A stretch of 64,000 bases of DNA from Cyrtodaria siliqua (taxonomy: Eukaryota > Mollusca > Bivalvia > Adapedonta > Hiatellidae). The stretch spans positions 62,001 through 126,000 of the forward strand of contig JAWPHD010006802.1 in assembly GCA_037043455.1 (NCBI GenBank). The letters are read 5' to 3'. This document shows, piece after piece, positions 1 through 12,355 of this stretch (the first letter of the stretch is position 1; every line of letters starts with the position of its first letter). Under the pieces are notes generated by a model, which worked only from the letters and a program-made list of their open reading frames with translations, ran no database searches and was not told the DNA's origin. The translations under genes and the position numbers were made by a program.

Positions 1-1951
1 AGGGTAGAGAACAAGGATCCCCTCATAGAGACTTAATCTACAAGGTAAATATCCCCCACAGCTGTGGAACGTAATGTGAAACGTGATAACCAGGGTAGAG
101 AACAAGGATCCCCTCATAGAGACTTAATCTACAAGGTAAATATCCCCCACAGCTGTGGAACGTAATGTGAAACGTGATAACCAGGGTAGAGAACAAGGAT
201 CCCTTCATAGAGACTTAATCTACAAAGTAAATATCCCCCACAGTTGTGGAACGTAATGTAAAACACGTGATAACCAGGGTAGAGAACAAGGATCCCCTCA
301 TAGAGACTTAAACTACAAGGTTAATATCCCCCACAGTTGTGGAACGTAATGTGAAACGTGATAACCAGGGTAGAGAACAAGGATCCCCTCATAGAGACAA
401 TCTACAAGGTAAATATCCCCCACAGTTGTGGAACGTAATGTGAAACACGTGATAACCAGGGTAGAGAACAAGGATCCCCTCATAGAGACTTAATCTACAA
501 GGTAAATATCCCCCACAGCTGTGGAACGTAATGTGAAACGTGATAACCAGGGTAGAGAACAAGGATCCCCTCATAGAGACTTACTCTACAATGTAAATAT
601 CCCCCACAGTTGTGGAACGTAATGTGAAACGTGATAACCAGGGTAGAGAACAAGGATCCCCTCATAGAGACTTAATCTACAAGGTAAATATCCCCACAGT
701 TGTGGAACGTAATGTGAAACACGTGATAACCAGGGTAGAGAACAAGGATCCCCTCCTAGAGACTTAATCTACAAGGTAAATATCCCCCACAGCTGTGGAA
801 CGTAATGTGAAACGTGATAACCAGGGTAGAGAACAAGGATCCCCTCATAGAGACTTACTCTACAATGTAAATATCCCCCACAGTTGTGGAACGTAATGTG
901 AAACACGTGATAACCAGGGTAGAGAACAAGGATCCCCTCATAGAGACTTAATCTACAAGGTAAATATCCCCCACAGCTGTGGAACGTAATGTGAAACGTG
1001 ATAACCAGGGTAGAGAACAAGGATCCCCTCATAGAGACTTACTCTACAATGTAAATATCCCCCACAGTTGTGGAACGTAATGTGAAACGTGATAACCAGG
1101 GTAGAGGGGCAAGGATCCCCTCATAGAGACTTAATCTACAAAGTAAATATCCCCCACAGTTGTGGAACGTAATGTAAAACACGTGATAACCAGGGTAGAG
1201 AACAAGGATCCCCTCATAGAGACTTAATCTACAAGGTAAATATCCCCCACAGTTGTGGAAAATAATGTAAAACATGATAACCAGGGTAGAGGGGCAAGGA
1301 TCCCCTCATAGAGACTTACTCTACAATGTAAATATCCCCCACAGTTGTGGAACGTAATGTGAAACACGTGATAACCAGGGTAGAGAACAAGGATCCCCTC
1401 ATAGAGACTTAATCTACAAGGTAAATATCCCCCACAGCTGTGGAACGTAATGTGAAACGTGATAACCAGGGTAGAGAACAAGGATCCCCTCATAGAGACT
1501 TAATCTACAAGGTAAATATCCCCGACAGCTGTGGAACGTAATGTGAAACGTGATAACCAGGGTAGAGAACAAGGATCCCTTCATAGAGACTTAATCTACA
1601 AAGTAAATATCCCCCACAGTTGTGGAACGTAATGTAAAACACGTGATAACCAGGGTAGAGAACAAGGATCCCCTCATAGAGACTTAATCTACAAGGTAAA
1701 TATCCCCCACAAGGTGGAACATAATGTAAAACATGATAACCAGGGTAGAGGGGCAAGGATCCCCTCATAGAGACTTAATCTACAATGTAAATATCCCCCA
1801 CAGTTGTGGAACGTAATGTAAAACACGTGATAACCAGGGTAGAGGGGCAAGGATCCCCTCATAGAGACTTAATCTACAATGTAAATATCCCCCACAGTTG
1901 TGGAACGTAATGTAAAACATGATATCCAGGGTAGAGAACAAGGATCCCCCT
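1..1951. repeat. 91-bp satellite array, about 21 units
   Basis: The stretch is a head-to-tail array of a ~91-bp unit beginning AGGGTAGAGAACAAGGATCC and containing CCCCCACAGCTGTGGA. Some units are 2-3 bp longer because they read ACACGTGATAACC instead of ACGTGATAACC. Variant marks (CCTTCATAG, GAGGGGCAAGG, AAACATGATAACC) recur at intervals, which hints at higher-order blocks. Each unit has a GGATCC (BamHI) site. The array runs off the left edge and decays at about 1951. Open frames on the - strand are by-products of the repeat. It probably lies in an intron of the + strand gene whose next exon begins at 2271. Confidence 0.97.
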
Positions 1952-2270
1952 GTATTTCTCTATTTCTACAATAAATAATTTACGTCATCAAGATTTTTTT
2001 GTTAATACTTTGTCTAGTTGAATGATCATCAATGCAGTTGGAATGAATTAAGTCCATATTGATATTTTAATATGCACACAAAGATTTGACGCCATTGGTA
2101 ATGGTACTTTTCAAACACATTATCCTAACTCGGTAATTTGAAGTTACCTAAATGTAACCTTAACGTAATACATATCCCTGTGTTTTATGTGCAGATACCA
2201 TTTGCTAGAAGTGCCTAGTAATGGCAGATTGTAATAGTAATTTTAATATTGTGCACTATGTTTATTACAG
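1952..2270. other. Unique AT-rich sequence, probable intron
   Basis: No gene or repeat is seen here. It ends with a good splice acceptor (TTTATTACAG) in front of the exon at 2271. Confidence 0.5.
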
Positions 2271-5200
2271 AAGACAGACTCGATATAAAGGTACACCTCG
2301 CAACATATACAGACATATACTGATATCTGAGATACCGTCTGCCACAGCAACCATACCTCAGGTATGTTTTCATTCATCTCTCCATCAGAAAATGTTTATA
2401 CAGACCAGTAAGTATGGCAGTATGTTTTGTGCTGTGTCCTGAGCAATTTGGCACCAAAAGAGTTAAAAATGCATACAGCACATTTGTCATTTGGCCATGT
2501 GTCGGTCCATTATGACTTGGCCAAGTGTCAGTCGATTATGACTTGTCAACATGTCACCTCATTAATATTTGGCCACGTGTCAGTTGATTATAACTTGTCG
2601 ACATGTCGCTTCATTAATACTTGGCCAAGTATCGCTTCATTAAGATTTGGCCATATGGCTATGCCACGTGTCAGTCGATATGACTTGTCCACATATCACT
2701 TCATTAAGACTTGGCCATGTGTCTGTCGATTGTGACTTATCCACATGTTGATCCATTATGACTTGGCCATGTATTGGTCCATTATGACTTGGTCATGTGT
2801 CAGGCCATTATGACTTGGCCATGTGTTGAATCATTATGACTTGGCCATGTATCAGTCCATCTAGACTTGGCCATGTGTCAGGCCATTATGACTTGGCCAT
2901 GTGTTAGTCCATTATGACTTAGTCATGAATTGGTACATTAATGACTTGGCCAGGTGTCAGTCCATTATGACTTGGCCATGTGTTGGTCCATTATGACTTG
3001 GCCATGTATTGGTCCATTATGACTTGGCCATCTATTGGTACATTATGACTTGGTCATGTGTCAAATCATTATGAATTGGACATGTGCTAATCCATTATGA
3101 CTTGGTCATGTAACTTGGCCATGTGCTGATCCATTATGACTTGGCCATGTGCTGATCCATTATGACTTGGCCATGTGTTGGTCCATTATGACTTGGCAAT
3201 GTGTTGGTCGATTATGACTTGGCCATGTGCTGATCCATTATGACTTGTGCTTGTGTTAGACCTTTATGGCTTGTCTACATGTGTGTGGTTGTTACAGGAT
3301 GTGGCAAGTACAGTGCTCAGCTATGATCCGTTACCTCCAGTAGATTCGGTAGAGTCGTACACCAGACCTGTCAGGTAAGTAGCTCCGTCCCCCAATCCCA
3401 CATTGTTTTAGCTTGTTTTCTGATGGTATATACTAGCTATATAATTTATATTCTCTGAAAAATCGAATAGTCGAGCTGCGCTGTTCTACGACAGCTCTTG
3501 TTATACCCTCGTTTTCACAATGTGAAGTGGGGGCTATATAGGAATCTTGTTGTCCGTAACTTCCTGTTGCATAACACGTTTGTCGTGTCGTGTCCCGTTC
3601 CGTCGCTTATCGCATTTGTATTACTTGCATTCCTAAAATACTTTTGAATGAGCTGTTCCCAAACTTCACATACACGTAACAACTGATGACCTTATGTCCC
3701 TCTAATTCACCCATTGTTGATTGCCTAATTTATTACATAATTATGGCGCTTTGTTTGACTTATAAATTAAGCGGGGTTATTCATTACCTCCAGTGATAGT
3801 TCTCTTTGTCACTTGTCATATTTTCTCCAATACCTGGCATGGATCACAACTGGGAATGACGTATTCTATACCCAGTTAAAAAAAGACTACCTTTAAACAG
3901 AAAACTAGATCAGCAGGTGCCAGTTTCACCAACATACTTAAGTATATACTTAGCTACTTAAATTTAAGTTTTTCTTCTAAGATGTTCTTAAGTAAGGAGA
4001 CGTGTTTCACCAAACCAATTTCATCAAGTAAAACTGAAATTTAAGTAAAAAACTGAAATTTCTAGGTCAACTTAGTAGATGACTCACAAAGTAAACATCA
4101 AAAAATGGACAAAATATGCTTCAAACATTGTTGGGGCAACAGAAGTATAATCAGTCATAAAGAATCTGTGAGGTCATATTATTATTAATATATTCACTTT
4201 TTTGCATATATTGTGAAAGTAAATTTTGTTACCAAAACCATAAAAACTCACTTAGAACCAAATAAAAATACTCGACAGAAATTTGCTATTTAAAGATTAA
4301 TTTTTGACATTATGTTCTATAAACTAGTGGTAATCTATAGTAAACTAGTGAGTGCGTGATCTGAGTGAGTATTATTGATTTAGGATTTTGTTATACATTT
4401 TTTTGCAAAAAAATTGTAAAAAAAATAAATGTAAATGGTCCTCCTCGACCCTCGTACATTATTCGATGAGGAGATAAAAAAAAAAGAATCTGTGAGGTAT
4501 TACAAATATAAATTTGTCATAGAGAGACCTTTAATATCTGTTCACCAAGTAAACTTGATAAAACTTGTCATAATTATAGACCTTGTCCTTTTTCAGGCCT
4601 AACAGAGCTCAAACAGGTGGCAATACCGTCTCCATGTTTCTACGGTCGCTTATGCCAAACTTTAACCCTAATGTAAGTGTTGGTGGAATTAGGAATAACT
4701 ACTGCTGTGTCTATGAAAAATAGAACAACATTTTTTGACATTTGTACCTTTTTCTGTAAATTTGATACTTGTTTCTCATTAAAATATTTTAGAGCTTTAA
4801 AACTTACACATGTTTACATCTATAAGGCAGCAGTATGTTCCTAACAAAAGCAGATCAATACAAATGACCTTGACCTGTTTTTCGCACTTCATTAATTTAA
4901 ACTGAAGTTTTATTTCATGCGGCTGACAGTGCTAAAGTGGGGTGCATTTGTGTCACATGGATATATTTTCTGGTTTAGACAAATTTTCGTAGTTGGCTTA
5001 TCATAAATTGACATTAATGTTATCAGGTTGATATGTACATTTACGCTAGCAAATGTAGCAGTGGGGCCTTTATGGTTCTCATCAGCTCATCGGCTTTCCA
5101 TCTGTTGGCTCCATTTTGAATAAATTTTAACAAAGTTTCCATGAGTATGCCTTATAACTATGTCTACTGGTATCCTGCCGCTATAATTTACAACTTTAAT

Positions 5201-5375
5201 TCAGGAACCAGCAGAGGACCTAGGTGCTACAGGTGGCCAGCAAATGAGGCAGGGTGTAGGGGCCCTAATGGACGCCATGAGGGATCTTCTCAACAACATA
5301 CGCATGGCAGAACCTCCTGTCGAGAACGCCGAAGAGGAAAATAATCCCGAGAGGGAACAGGAAGAGTGGGATTAA
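2271..5375 (+). CDS. 3' end of a protein-coding gene (four exons), product not recognised
   Basis: Four exons keep one reading frame across GT-AG introns: 2271-2361 (acceptor TTATTACAG, donor CAG/gtatgt), 3298-3374 (acceptor GTTACAG, donor CAG/gtaagt), 4597-4672 (acceptor CCTTTTTCAG, donor AAT/gtaagt) and 5205-5375 (acceptor TTAATTCAG, ending in TAA). Junction phases agree at each step: 91 nt gives phase 1 to 0, 77 nt leaves two bases, and 76 nt completes that codon. The 134-residue tail reads RQTRYKGTPRNIY, then LPPVDSVESYTRPVR, SMFLRSLMPNFNPN, an amphipathic stretch (GALMDAMRDLLNNIRMAEPP) and an acidic C-terminus (EEENNPEREQEEWD). No domain is recognised. The start codon and earlier exons lie left of the window; the 91-bp satellite would be intronic. 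Frame continuity and splice sites are seen directly; gene identity is unknown. Confidence 0.72.
2480..3285. repeat. 26-bp minisatellite
   Basis: Degenerate tandem copies of a ~26-bp unit of the form CCATTATGACTTGGCCATGT plus TTGGT fill most of the intron between the exons at 2271-2361 and 3298-3374. Units vary by substitutions and 1-2 bp indels. Confidence 0.93.
3375..4596. other. Intron with dispersed-repeat fragments
   Basis: Intron of the + strand gene. It holds a fragment ending GACAGCTCTTGTTATA (about 3470-3510, echoed at 8299-8316) and a TTAAGTA-rich block (3930-4090). A short sequence AAGAATCTGTGAGGT occurs twice (about 4159 and 4486). No coding exon was recognised. Confidence 0.45.
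4673..5204. other. Intron, nothing recognised
   Basis: AT-rich intron between the last two exons of the + strand gene, bounded by gtaagt and a TTCAG acceptor. Confidence 0.5.
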
Positions 5376-5496
5376 CGTGACCTGGAAACATATGCATTAA
5401 ATTGTTGATAAAACTTGAATTTAGACCGAAACATCGCCAAGTTTTCAATACAACTATCACACTATTTTATTGCACTAAAACACAATGTTGTGAATG

Positions 5497-5673
5497 AGGG
5501 TTATTCCATTAAAACATACAAAGAACACCAGGAAGGCATTTTTGAAATTGAACACCCACCCATAGATGCAAAATCAAGTTTAAAGAACACATTTTCGGAA
5601 AACGGTTCACCCATAGATGTTTATTAAATTTTGCCTTCCTGGGGTCCTGGGTATGTTTTAATGGAATAGCCCT
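5497..5673. mobile_element. Small foldback (MITE-like) element
   Basis: The left arm begins AGGGTTATTCCATTAAAACA and its reverse complement occurs at 5651-5673 with one mismatch (GGAATAGCCCT). A second paired block is AGGAAGGCA (5530-5538) with TGCCTTCCT (5632-5640). The ~175-bp length and paired arms fit a MITE, but no clear target duplication is visible. Confidence 0.6.
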
Positions 5674-6095
5674 GAGTGACGGTATGTACTTTCCATGTTC
5701 TGGTGTAAGACAAATTTGTGAACGAGCGACGGTATATACTTTCCCTATTCTGCTATAGACTCCCCAAGATGATGGAATCTGTTACCTGTATCCCATGTTT
5801 TCTCCGTCGTGGTTGCCGGGGTAGAATACAACCACTGCAATCTCACTAACACACTGTCACATGCAGAGGGGTATAGGACCACCCACATTCATATTCATTT
5901 TGTCATTTTTGTCATACTCATTCAAGGTCCTTATCATGACGCCGCGTATGCAAACGTGAAAACATGGCTCCGTTGTAAATGGAGTATCTACTATAGAATT
6001 AAGTTGTAGGTAAGAACGTTCTAGACCGATTCTCCATATTGTATCTTGATGTAAATGGAGGATGAGCCTGGCATGTTCATTCCTTATCCTTCCAT

Positions 6096-6140
6096 GTGTA
6101 GGTGCGCCTTAAAACCCAATTCAGTTCAACTATTGGAATA
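6096..6140 (+). mobile_element. SINE 3'-tail fragment
   Basis: GGTGCGCCTTAAAACCCAAT followed by TCAGTTCAACT resembles the 3' end of the tRNA-derived SINE at 53721 (reverse complement GGTGCGACTATAAAATCCAA). The same fragment occurs near 11015-11050 and, on the other strand, near 30660-30712. Confidence 0.5.
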
Positions 6141-6399
6141 AAAAAATATAATTTTATATTTTACGATTTGTATAAATATGCGAATGATTTTTAATATGTC
6201 TGGATGTCTGTTGTGATACTTGGAGAGTCCTCTGGTGCCATTATTATACAGTTCAAATTTGCCAATAAAAGTATAGGACTTGTTATTAGATGAAAACTGT
6301 TCAGTAAAATGTTATCACCTGGCACATTCACAATTGATCATGATGAACTAAAGAAAACTACTGCAGTCTATTGAACATTATGGCTCCCCAAAATAATAT

Positions 6400-8285
6400 C
6401 AGCCTGACATGTACTTGTTTCCTAATGTGATTAGCCTGACATGTAATTGTTCCCTAACATGGTCAGCCTGACATGTAATTCTTCCCTAACATGGTCGGCC
6501 TGATGTGTACTGGTTCCCTCCTGACGTGATCAGTATGACATGTAATTGTTCCATAACATGGTCAGTCTCCTGACATGTAATTGTTCCATAACATGGTCAG
6601 CCTGACATGTAATTGTTCCCTAACATGGTCGGCCTGACATGTACTGGTTCCCTAGCATGGTCAGGCTGACATGTACTGGTTCCCTAGCATGGTTAGCCTG
6701 ACATGTACTGGTTCCCTAGCATGGTCAGGCTGACATGTACTGGTTCCCTAGCATGGTTAGCCAGACATGTACTGGTTCCCTACCTAACATGTCCTGATAC
6801 CCTAGCAGGTTCCCTAGTAAGGTCAGTCAGACATGTACTGGTTCCCTAGCATGGTCAGCCTGACATGTACTGGTTCCAGCCTGACATGTACTGGTTCCCT
6901 GGCATGGTCAGCCTGACATGTACTGGTCCCCTAACAGGGTCAGTCTGACTTGTACTTGCTCCCTAACATGGTCGGCCTGACGTACTTGTTCCCTAGCATG
7001 ATCAGCCCGTGATGTACTTGTTCCCTAATATGGTCAGCCTCACATGTACTTATTCCCTAGCAGGGTCAGTCTGGCATGTACCGGTTCCCTAGTACGGTCA
7101 GCGTGACATGTACTGGTTCCCTAGCTTGGTCAGTCTGACATGTACTGTCACCGCTGCGGGTTCGAATCCCAGGAAAATTGGGTGGTCTGCCTCCACCGTA
7201 AATAATCGAGCGTCATGTAAAACCTTGCATGTGTTGAAAAATACTTAAAACACCAAATGACATGTACTGGTTCTCTAGCATTGTCATTCTGACAAGTACT
7301 GGTTCCCTAGCATGGTCAGTCTGACATGTACTGGTTCCCTAGCATGGTCAGCCTGACGTACTGGTTCCCTAGCATGGTCAGTCTGACATGTACTGGTTCC
7401 CTAGCATTGTCAGTCTGATGTACTGGTTCCCTAGCAGGGTCAGCCTAATGTGTACTGGTTCCTAGCAGGGTCAGCCTGACATGTACTGGTTCCCTAGCAT
7501 GGTCAGCCAGACATTTACTGATTCCCTAGCAGGTTCAACATGACGTGTACTGGTTCCGTAGCATGATCATCCTGACATACTGGTTCCCTAGCATGGTCAG
7601 CCTGACATGTACTGGTTCCCTAACATGGTCAGCCTGGCATGTACTGGTTCCCTAGCAGGATCAGCCTGCCATGTACTGGTTCCCTAGCATGGTCAGCTTG
7701 ACATTTACTGGTTCCCTAGCAGGATCAGCCTGCCATGTACTGGTTCCCTAGCATGGTCAGCCAGTCATTTACTTGTTCCCTAGCATGGTCAGCCTGACAT
7801 GTACTGGTTCCCTAGCAGGTTCAACATGACATGTACTGGTTCCGTAACATGATCATCCTGACATACTGGTTCCCTAGCATGGTCAGCCTGACATTTACTG
7901 GTTCCCTAGCATGGTCAGCCTGACATGTACTGGTTCCATAGCATGATCATCCTGACATGTACTAGTTCCTGACATGGTCAGTCTGACATGTACTGGTTCC
8001 TGACATGTACTGGTTCCTGACATGGTCAATCTGACATGTACTGGTTCCTGACATGGTCAGTCTGACATACTGGTTCCTGACATGGTCAGTCTGACATGTA
8101 TTGGTCCCATAACAGGGTCAGTCTGACATGTACTGGTTCCATAGCATGATCATCCTGACATGTACTGGTTCCTGATATGGTCAGTCTGACATGTACTGGT
8201 CCCCTAACAGGGTCAGTCTGACATGTACCGGTTCTCTAGCATGAACAGCCTGGCATGTACTGGTTTCCTAGCATGATCCGCCTGA
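6400..8285. repeat. 32-bp minisatellite, about 55 degenerate units
   Basis: Tandem units of the form CTGACATGTACTGGTTCCCT plus AGCATGGTCAGC. The left end is more divergent (ATGTAATTGTTCCCTAACAT). From about 7960 to 8120 the unit is shortened to repeats of CTGACATGGTCAGT. A SINE interrupts it at 7148-7257. Confidence 0.96.
7148..7257 (+). mobile_element. 5'-truncated tRNA-derived SINE with target duplication
   Basis: This is non-repeat sequence inside the 32-bp minisatellite. It starts CACCGCTGCGGGTTCGAATC, which includes a tRNA B-box (GGTTCGAATCC), and ends in TTAAAACACCAAA. It is flanked by the exact 12-bp direct repeat TGACATGTACTG (7136-7147 and 7258-7269), which is also the minisatellite sequence, so the insertion site is exact. 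A longer copy of the same family lies on the - strand at 16972-17212. Confidence 0.8.
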
Positions 8286-8789
8286 CTTATAATTGTTCAC
8301 AGCTCTTGTTATACTTTAGAAACAGTATAAATTAAAAGTCAGATGTTAATTTTAAATTTCTTGATGTATAATTGTGATGGAAAGTGTTTGTTATATACAT
8401 GTTAAGGAGGTTATTTATCTACAAGGTATTGTTGTTTATGGGATTGTTTGTAAGTCATATATGCTGAATAAAATTATTTAAGACCTATAATTTGTTCATT
8501 TTGATTTGTATACCCAGCTTATCATTCAACTAATTCATGTCTGTATATATCAAAACTGTAACTATAAGGAAGGCAACCAGCATGTCGAAAAAAGCTTCTT
8601 ACACGTGTGCATCGAAACACCTTTATGATACTTTCAGGTACTGGCCAAAGTTGAGTTCTTTGTTGTCCATCACCTATTAACTTTTTAAAATGAAATTAAA
8701 TTTTAAAATAACCTTTTGTAATAATGTAGATAGAAAATGAAGTAACACAGATTTAACAAAACAAAATATAGCAATTTTTCAATAAATCA
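8286..8789. other. AT-rich sequence, nothing recognised
   Basis: No gene frame or clear repeat is seen. Confidence 0.4.
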
Positions 8790-9172
8790 AGGGCCATAAC
8801 TAGGCTGCTTCTAGTCTGACATGGGTAGTTCTGATTTTCCCACTTCTAAGAACGAAATAACTTCATTACATAAACTGTTATGTTCGGTGTGTGTGTGTTG
8901 GGAAGTTGGGGTGGGTGGCGGGAAGAGAGGTAGGGGTGGATGTGAGTATGGTATGGCTGGTTTTCAAACTTGTCTGAGCTTTTATTAAATTTAACAAAGC
9001 AACATTTGGCAAAGTTTCAGACGAAAAATGAAGATCCTATCGTCGTAACAAGGCAAAATATTGACTATTTAACTAAATCAAGAGCCATAACTCCGGTATT
9101 ACTATATTTAGCAAGTTTTTGAAATTGTCCGAGCTTTTTATGATATCAACAATCTCATTATCACATTAAAAA
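8790..9172. repeat. Copies of the 'GGGCCATAACT' repeat block
   Basis: Diverged blocks containing CAAGGGCCATAACTAGG and CAAGAGCCATAACTCCGG match the second internal block of the element that starts near 9173. Confidence 0.6.
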
Positions 9173-10834
9173 AACAAGAGGGCCTGTGGACGCTCTACTG
9201 GCTAAGGCTAAAGTTTGTGTATAAGGGGTCATAACTTCGTCAAAAATCATTCTACCAGAGCATGGCGATGACATGCGCAACAAGGCTTGGTATTGATCAT
9301 CCCTGCCATGTTTCGCGTAAATCTGGCCTGAGGTTCCGGAGAAATAGTATGTGCAAAGTTTGTGTATTAAAACCTTTAAAGGGTCATAACTCTGCCAAAG
9401 TTCATTCAACTGGAACACGGTGATGATATGCACAACTAGACTTGTACTCATCATCCCCGCCAAGATTCGTTTAAATCAGGCCAGGGGATCAGGAAAACTA
9501 GTCGGGACAAAGTTTGTGTATTAAAACCTTTAAAGAGCCATAACTCCACCAAAAAAGCATTTGACCGGAAAAGAGCAGTGATATACACAACTAGGCTTGA
9601 TACTGATCTTCCTTGTCAAGTTTCATTGAAATCCGGCCAGGGGTTCAAGAGAACTAGTCCGGACACAAAGGTTGTGTATTAAAACCTTTAAAGGGCCATA
9701 ACTCCGCCAAAAATATTTCAACCGTAACACGGTAATGATATGCACAACTAAGCTTGGTACCGATCATCCGTTTCGTTGAAATCCGGCCAGGGGTACAGAA
9801 GAACTAGTCCAGACAAAATGTGTGTACATGTATTTAAACCTTTAAAGGGCAATAACCCCACCAACAACCGGAACACGGCGACGATATGCACAACTAGACC
9901 TGGTACTGATCATCCCTAAAATGTTTCGTTGAAATCCGGCCAGGGGTTCAGGAGAACTAGTCCAGACAAAGTTTGTGTATTAAAACCGTTAAAGGGCCAT
10001 AACTCCGCCAAATCATTCAACCGGAACACAGTGACGATATGTACAACTAGGTTTGGTACGGACAATTCCTGCAAAGTTTCGCTGAAATCTGGCCAAATGA
10101 AGGTCCTATCGTCTTCACGATGCAAAATACATCATCTTTGAACTAATTCAAGGGCCATAACTCTGGTGTTATTAATCCGATTTGGTTGGTTTTCAAACTT
10201 GTCCAAGATTCATTGATAGTAACAATCTGGTAAAGTTTGGTAAAGATAGGATGAAAAATGAAGGCTCTATCGTCTTAACGAGGCAAAATACAGCATTATT
10301 AACTAAATCAAGGGCCATAAACTCTGGTGTTACTGGTCCGATCTAGCTGGTTTTCAAACTCATCCGAGCTTTCATTGATATTAACAATCGTGTAAAGTTT
10401 GAAAAATATCGAATGAAAAATGAAGGCCCTACCGTGTTAACGAGGACAAATTATAACATGTCATAAAATCAAGGGCCATAACTCCAGTGCAAATTATCCA
10501 ATCAGGCTGGTTTTCGAACTCGTCCGAGCTGTCATTGATATCAACAATCTGTTAAAGTTTGAACACAATCGGATGAAGGCCGTATCGTGTTGACGAGACA
10601 AAATACAGCAATTTTAACTAAACAAAGGGCCATAACTCCCGTGTTACTGGTCCGAACTGGCTGGTTTTCGAACTCTTCCGAGCTTTCATTGATATCAACA
10701 ATCCGGTAAAGTTTTAAAAAGATCGGATGGAAAATGAAGGCCCTATCGTGTTAACGAGGCAAACGAGACGGACGACGGACGACGGACAACTCGCCATCCC
10801 ATAAGCTTTGCTGGCCATCGCGCAGTAGAGCTAA
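9173..10834 (+). mobile_element. Non-autonomous repeat element with short inverted ends and two internal tandem blocks
   Basis: It begins AACAAGAGGGCCTGTGGAC, with GCTCTACTGG near the start, and ends with a GACGGACGACGGAC tract and GCAGTAGAGCTAA, so the ends carry a short inverted repeat. The first half (to about 10100) is tandem ~150-bp units with AAAGGGCCATAACTCCGCCA and AGTTTGTGTATTAAAACC. The second half is ~160-bp units with CAAGGGCCATAACTC, CTGGTTTTCGAACT and CTATCGTCTTAACGAGGC. No protein-coding frame is convincing. This layout is typical of bivalve repeat elements; the transposition class is not clear. Confidence 0.72.
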
Positions 10835-10867
10835 TGGAGGCCCTGTTGGGTTATCGCCAAATACATA

Positions 10868-10970
10868 TCGTACAACCCGTACCTTTGATAACAGAGTGAT
10901 ATATTGATATCCGAGCTGATAAAAACGGCAGACATCAATACCGGTTTTACATTTCCTTCAAGTATGTTGT
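10868..10970. repeat. Dispersed repeat, copy 1
   Basis: CAACCCGTACCTTTGATAAC and GATATTGATATCCGAG recur in a diverged copy at about 11545-11630. Confidence 0.6.
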
Positions 10971-11219
10971 TATTGTTGTTTTTGTTTTGGCTTTTTGGCG
11001 ACAAATGACTTTTACACGTGTTGGTGCGCCTTAAAACTCCAGGTCAGCTGCTATTTTTCATGGTTTATCCCATTGATAAAAATCTTAATTTGGTGGAAAT
11101 CAAGTAAAAAACAAAGCTTCCATACATTAAAAAATTGGCTGGGGGTGAGGCTGAGGTTTGAGGGGAAGGGATCGAATGGGATGTCAGATATGGCGGTTTC
11201 ACTTTTGAGTTTTTATTGA

Positions 11220-12126
11220 AATTAACAATCTAAACAATATGGCAAAATCGGATGATCGGATGAAGAAATGAAGGACATAGAGCGTAAACAAATATTTTTA
11301 GTAATTCAAGGGCCATAACTCCGTTGTTCTAGTTCTAATGGAAGGCTGGCGATTCATCCGTCCATCCGTTAACATTGAATCGTTAACACGACAGGGGCTT
11401 CATTTTTCATCAGATTTTTATCAGGCTTGGCCATATTATTGATATTAATGAAAGCTCGGACAAGTTCGAAAACCAGCCAGATTGAACCAATAATAATGTA
11501 GCTATGACTTTTGATTTAGTTTAATATGCTATATTTCACACCGTGCAACCCGTATGTTTGATAACAGAGGGATATCTTGATATCCGAGGCGATAAAAACG
11601 GCTGACATCAATACTGGTTAGATGTTTTTTTTCCAGGTATTTTTCAAAAATACAAGTGAGATAAACATTAACAATGTGTACTTTTGTATGGATGTTTAGA
11701 CATTCTACAGTCCCGACCAATTCCGTCCCGACCAATCCCGACCAATTCCGTCGACCAATAAAGCAGATATACGAAAATTACGCAAAATGTGCATTTGATG
11801 CTATTACAATTAATAAACATTTAATTCAGTCATTGTATCGCTATTATGTGAAAGGACAATCATTGAGCGACATTTTGGTATTACTGATCCAATCTAGCTG
11901 GTTTTCGAACTTGACAGGGCTTCCATTAATATCATCAATCTGGCTAAGTTTAATAAAGTGAAGAAGTGCTAGTCTTAACGAGGCAACACATAGTGTATTT
12001 AATTACTAGTAATTCATGGGCCGTAACTCTAACTTGTTACTGATACAATGTAGCTGGTTTTCGATATTGTCAGAGATGTTATTGCTATCAGCAATATGGG
12101 AAAGTTTGGTAAAGATCAGATGAAAT
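11220..12126. repeat. Broken copies of the GGGCCATAACTC family
   Basis: Blocks at 11220-11400 (+), 11400-11520 (- orientation, TCGAAAACCAGCCAGATT) and 11880-12126 (+) match the second internal block of the 9173-10834 element. The diverged copy of the 10868 repeat lies between them at 11545-11630. A short CCCGACCAATTCCGT direct repeat sits at 11711-11755. Confidence 0.6.
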
Positions 12127-12127
12127 A

Positions 12128-12355
12128 TACTACTCAAAATTTGCTAAGGATCACTTTTATTTTTCCATATAATTGTATTAGAAATTAATTCACACTAACG
12201 ATATTAATTTCATTGATACTTCAACAAATCAAGTCATGAGATCACATGACCATACACTGCCCTAACTAAGTTCATGTAAAATAGAAATAATGCTATTTAT
12301 TTCAGCAAGAAATTTAGACAACAAAACAGTGATCCTTAGCAAATTTTGAGTAGTA
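12128..12355. mobile_element. Mariner-like MITE (228 bp) with TA target duplication
   Basis: Perfect terminal inverted repeats of about 27 bp begin TACTACTCAAAATTTGCTAA at the left and end TTAGCAAATTTTGAGTAGTA at the right. It is flanked by TA on both sides (12126-12127 and 12356-12357). The downstream duplicate of this locus at about 12705-12720 lacks the insertion and reads GAAATATAAAGGCGCT, which is the predicted empty site. TIR style, size and TA duplication fit a Tc1/mariner-type MITE; no transposase is present. Confidence 0.87.

Larger units (their letters stand above)
5376..6390. other. 3' flank of the + strand gene
   Basis: Contains the probable 3' untranslated region and intergenic sequence. 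A foldback element sits at 5497-5673 and a SINE tail fragment at about 6096-6140. A polyadenylation site cannot be placed with confidence; GGAATAAAAA at about 6134 is one candidate. Confidence 0.4.

Noticed and set aside
389..1768. Several 60-90-codon - strand frames with repeated LYEGILVLYPGYHV and CGGYLPCRLSL
   Set aside because: They are produced by the 91-bp satellite and change frame with its length variants; there is no start, splice or homology evidence.
6400..8285. Regular short repeats that could suggest a CRISPR array
   Set aside because: Units are contiguous, with no unique spacers of constant length, the genome is eukaryotic and no cas genes are present.
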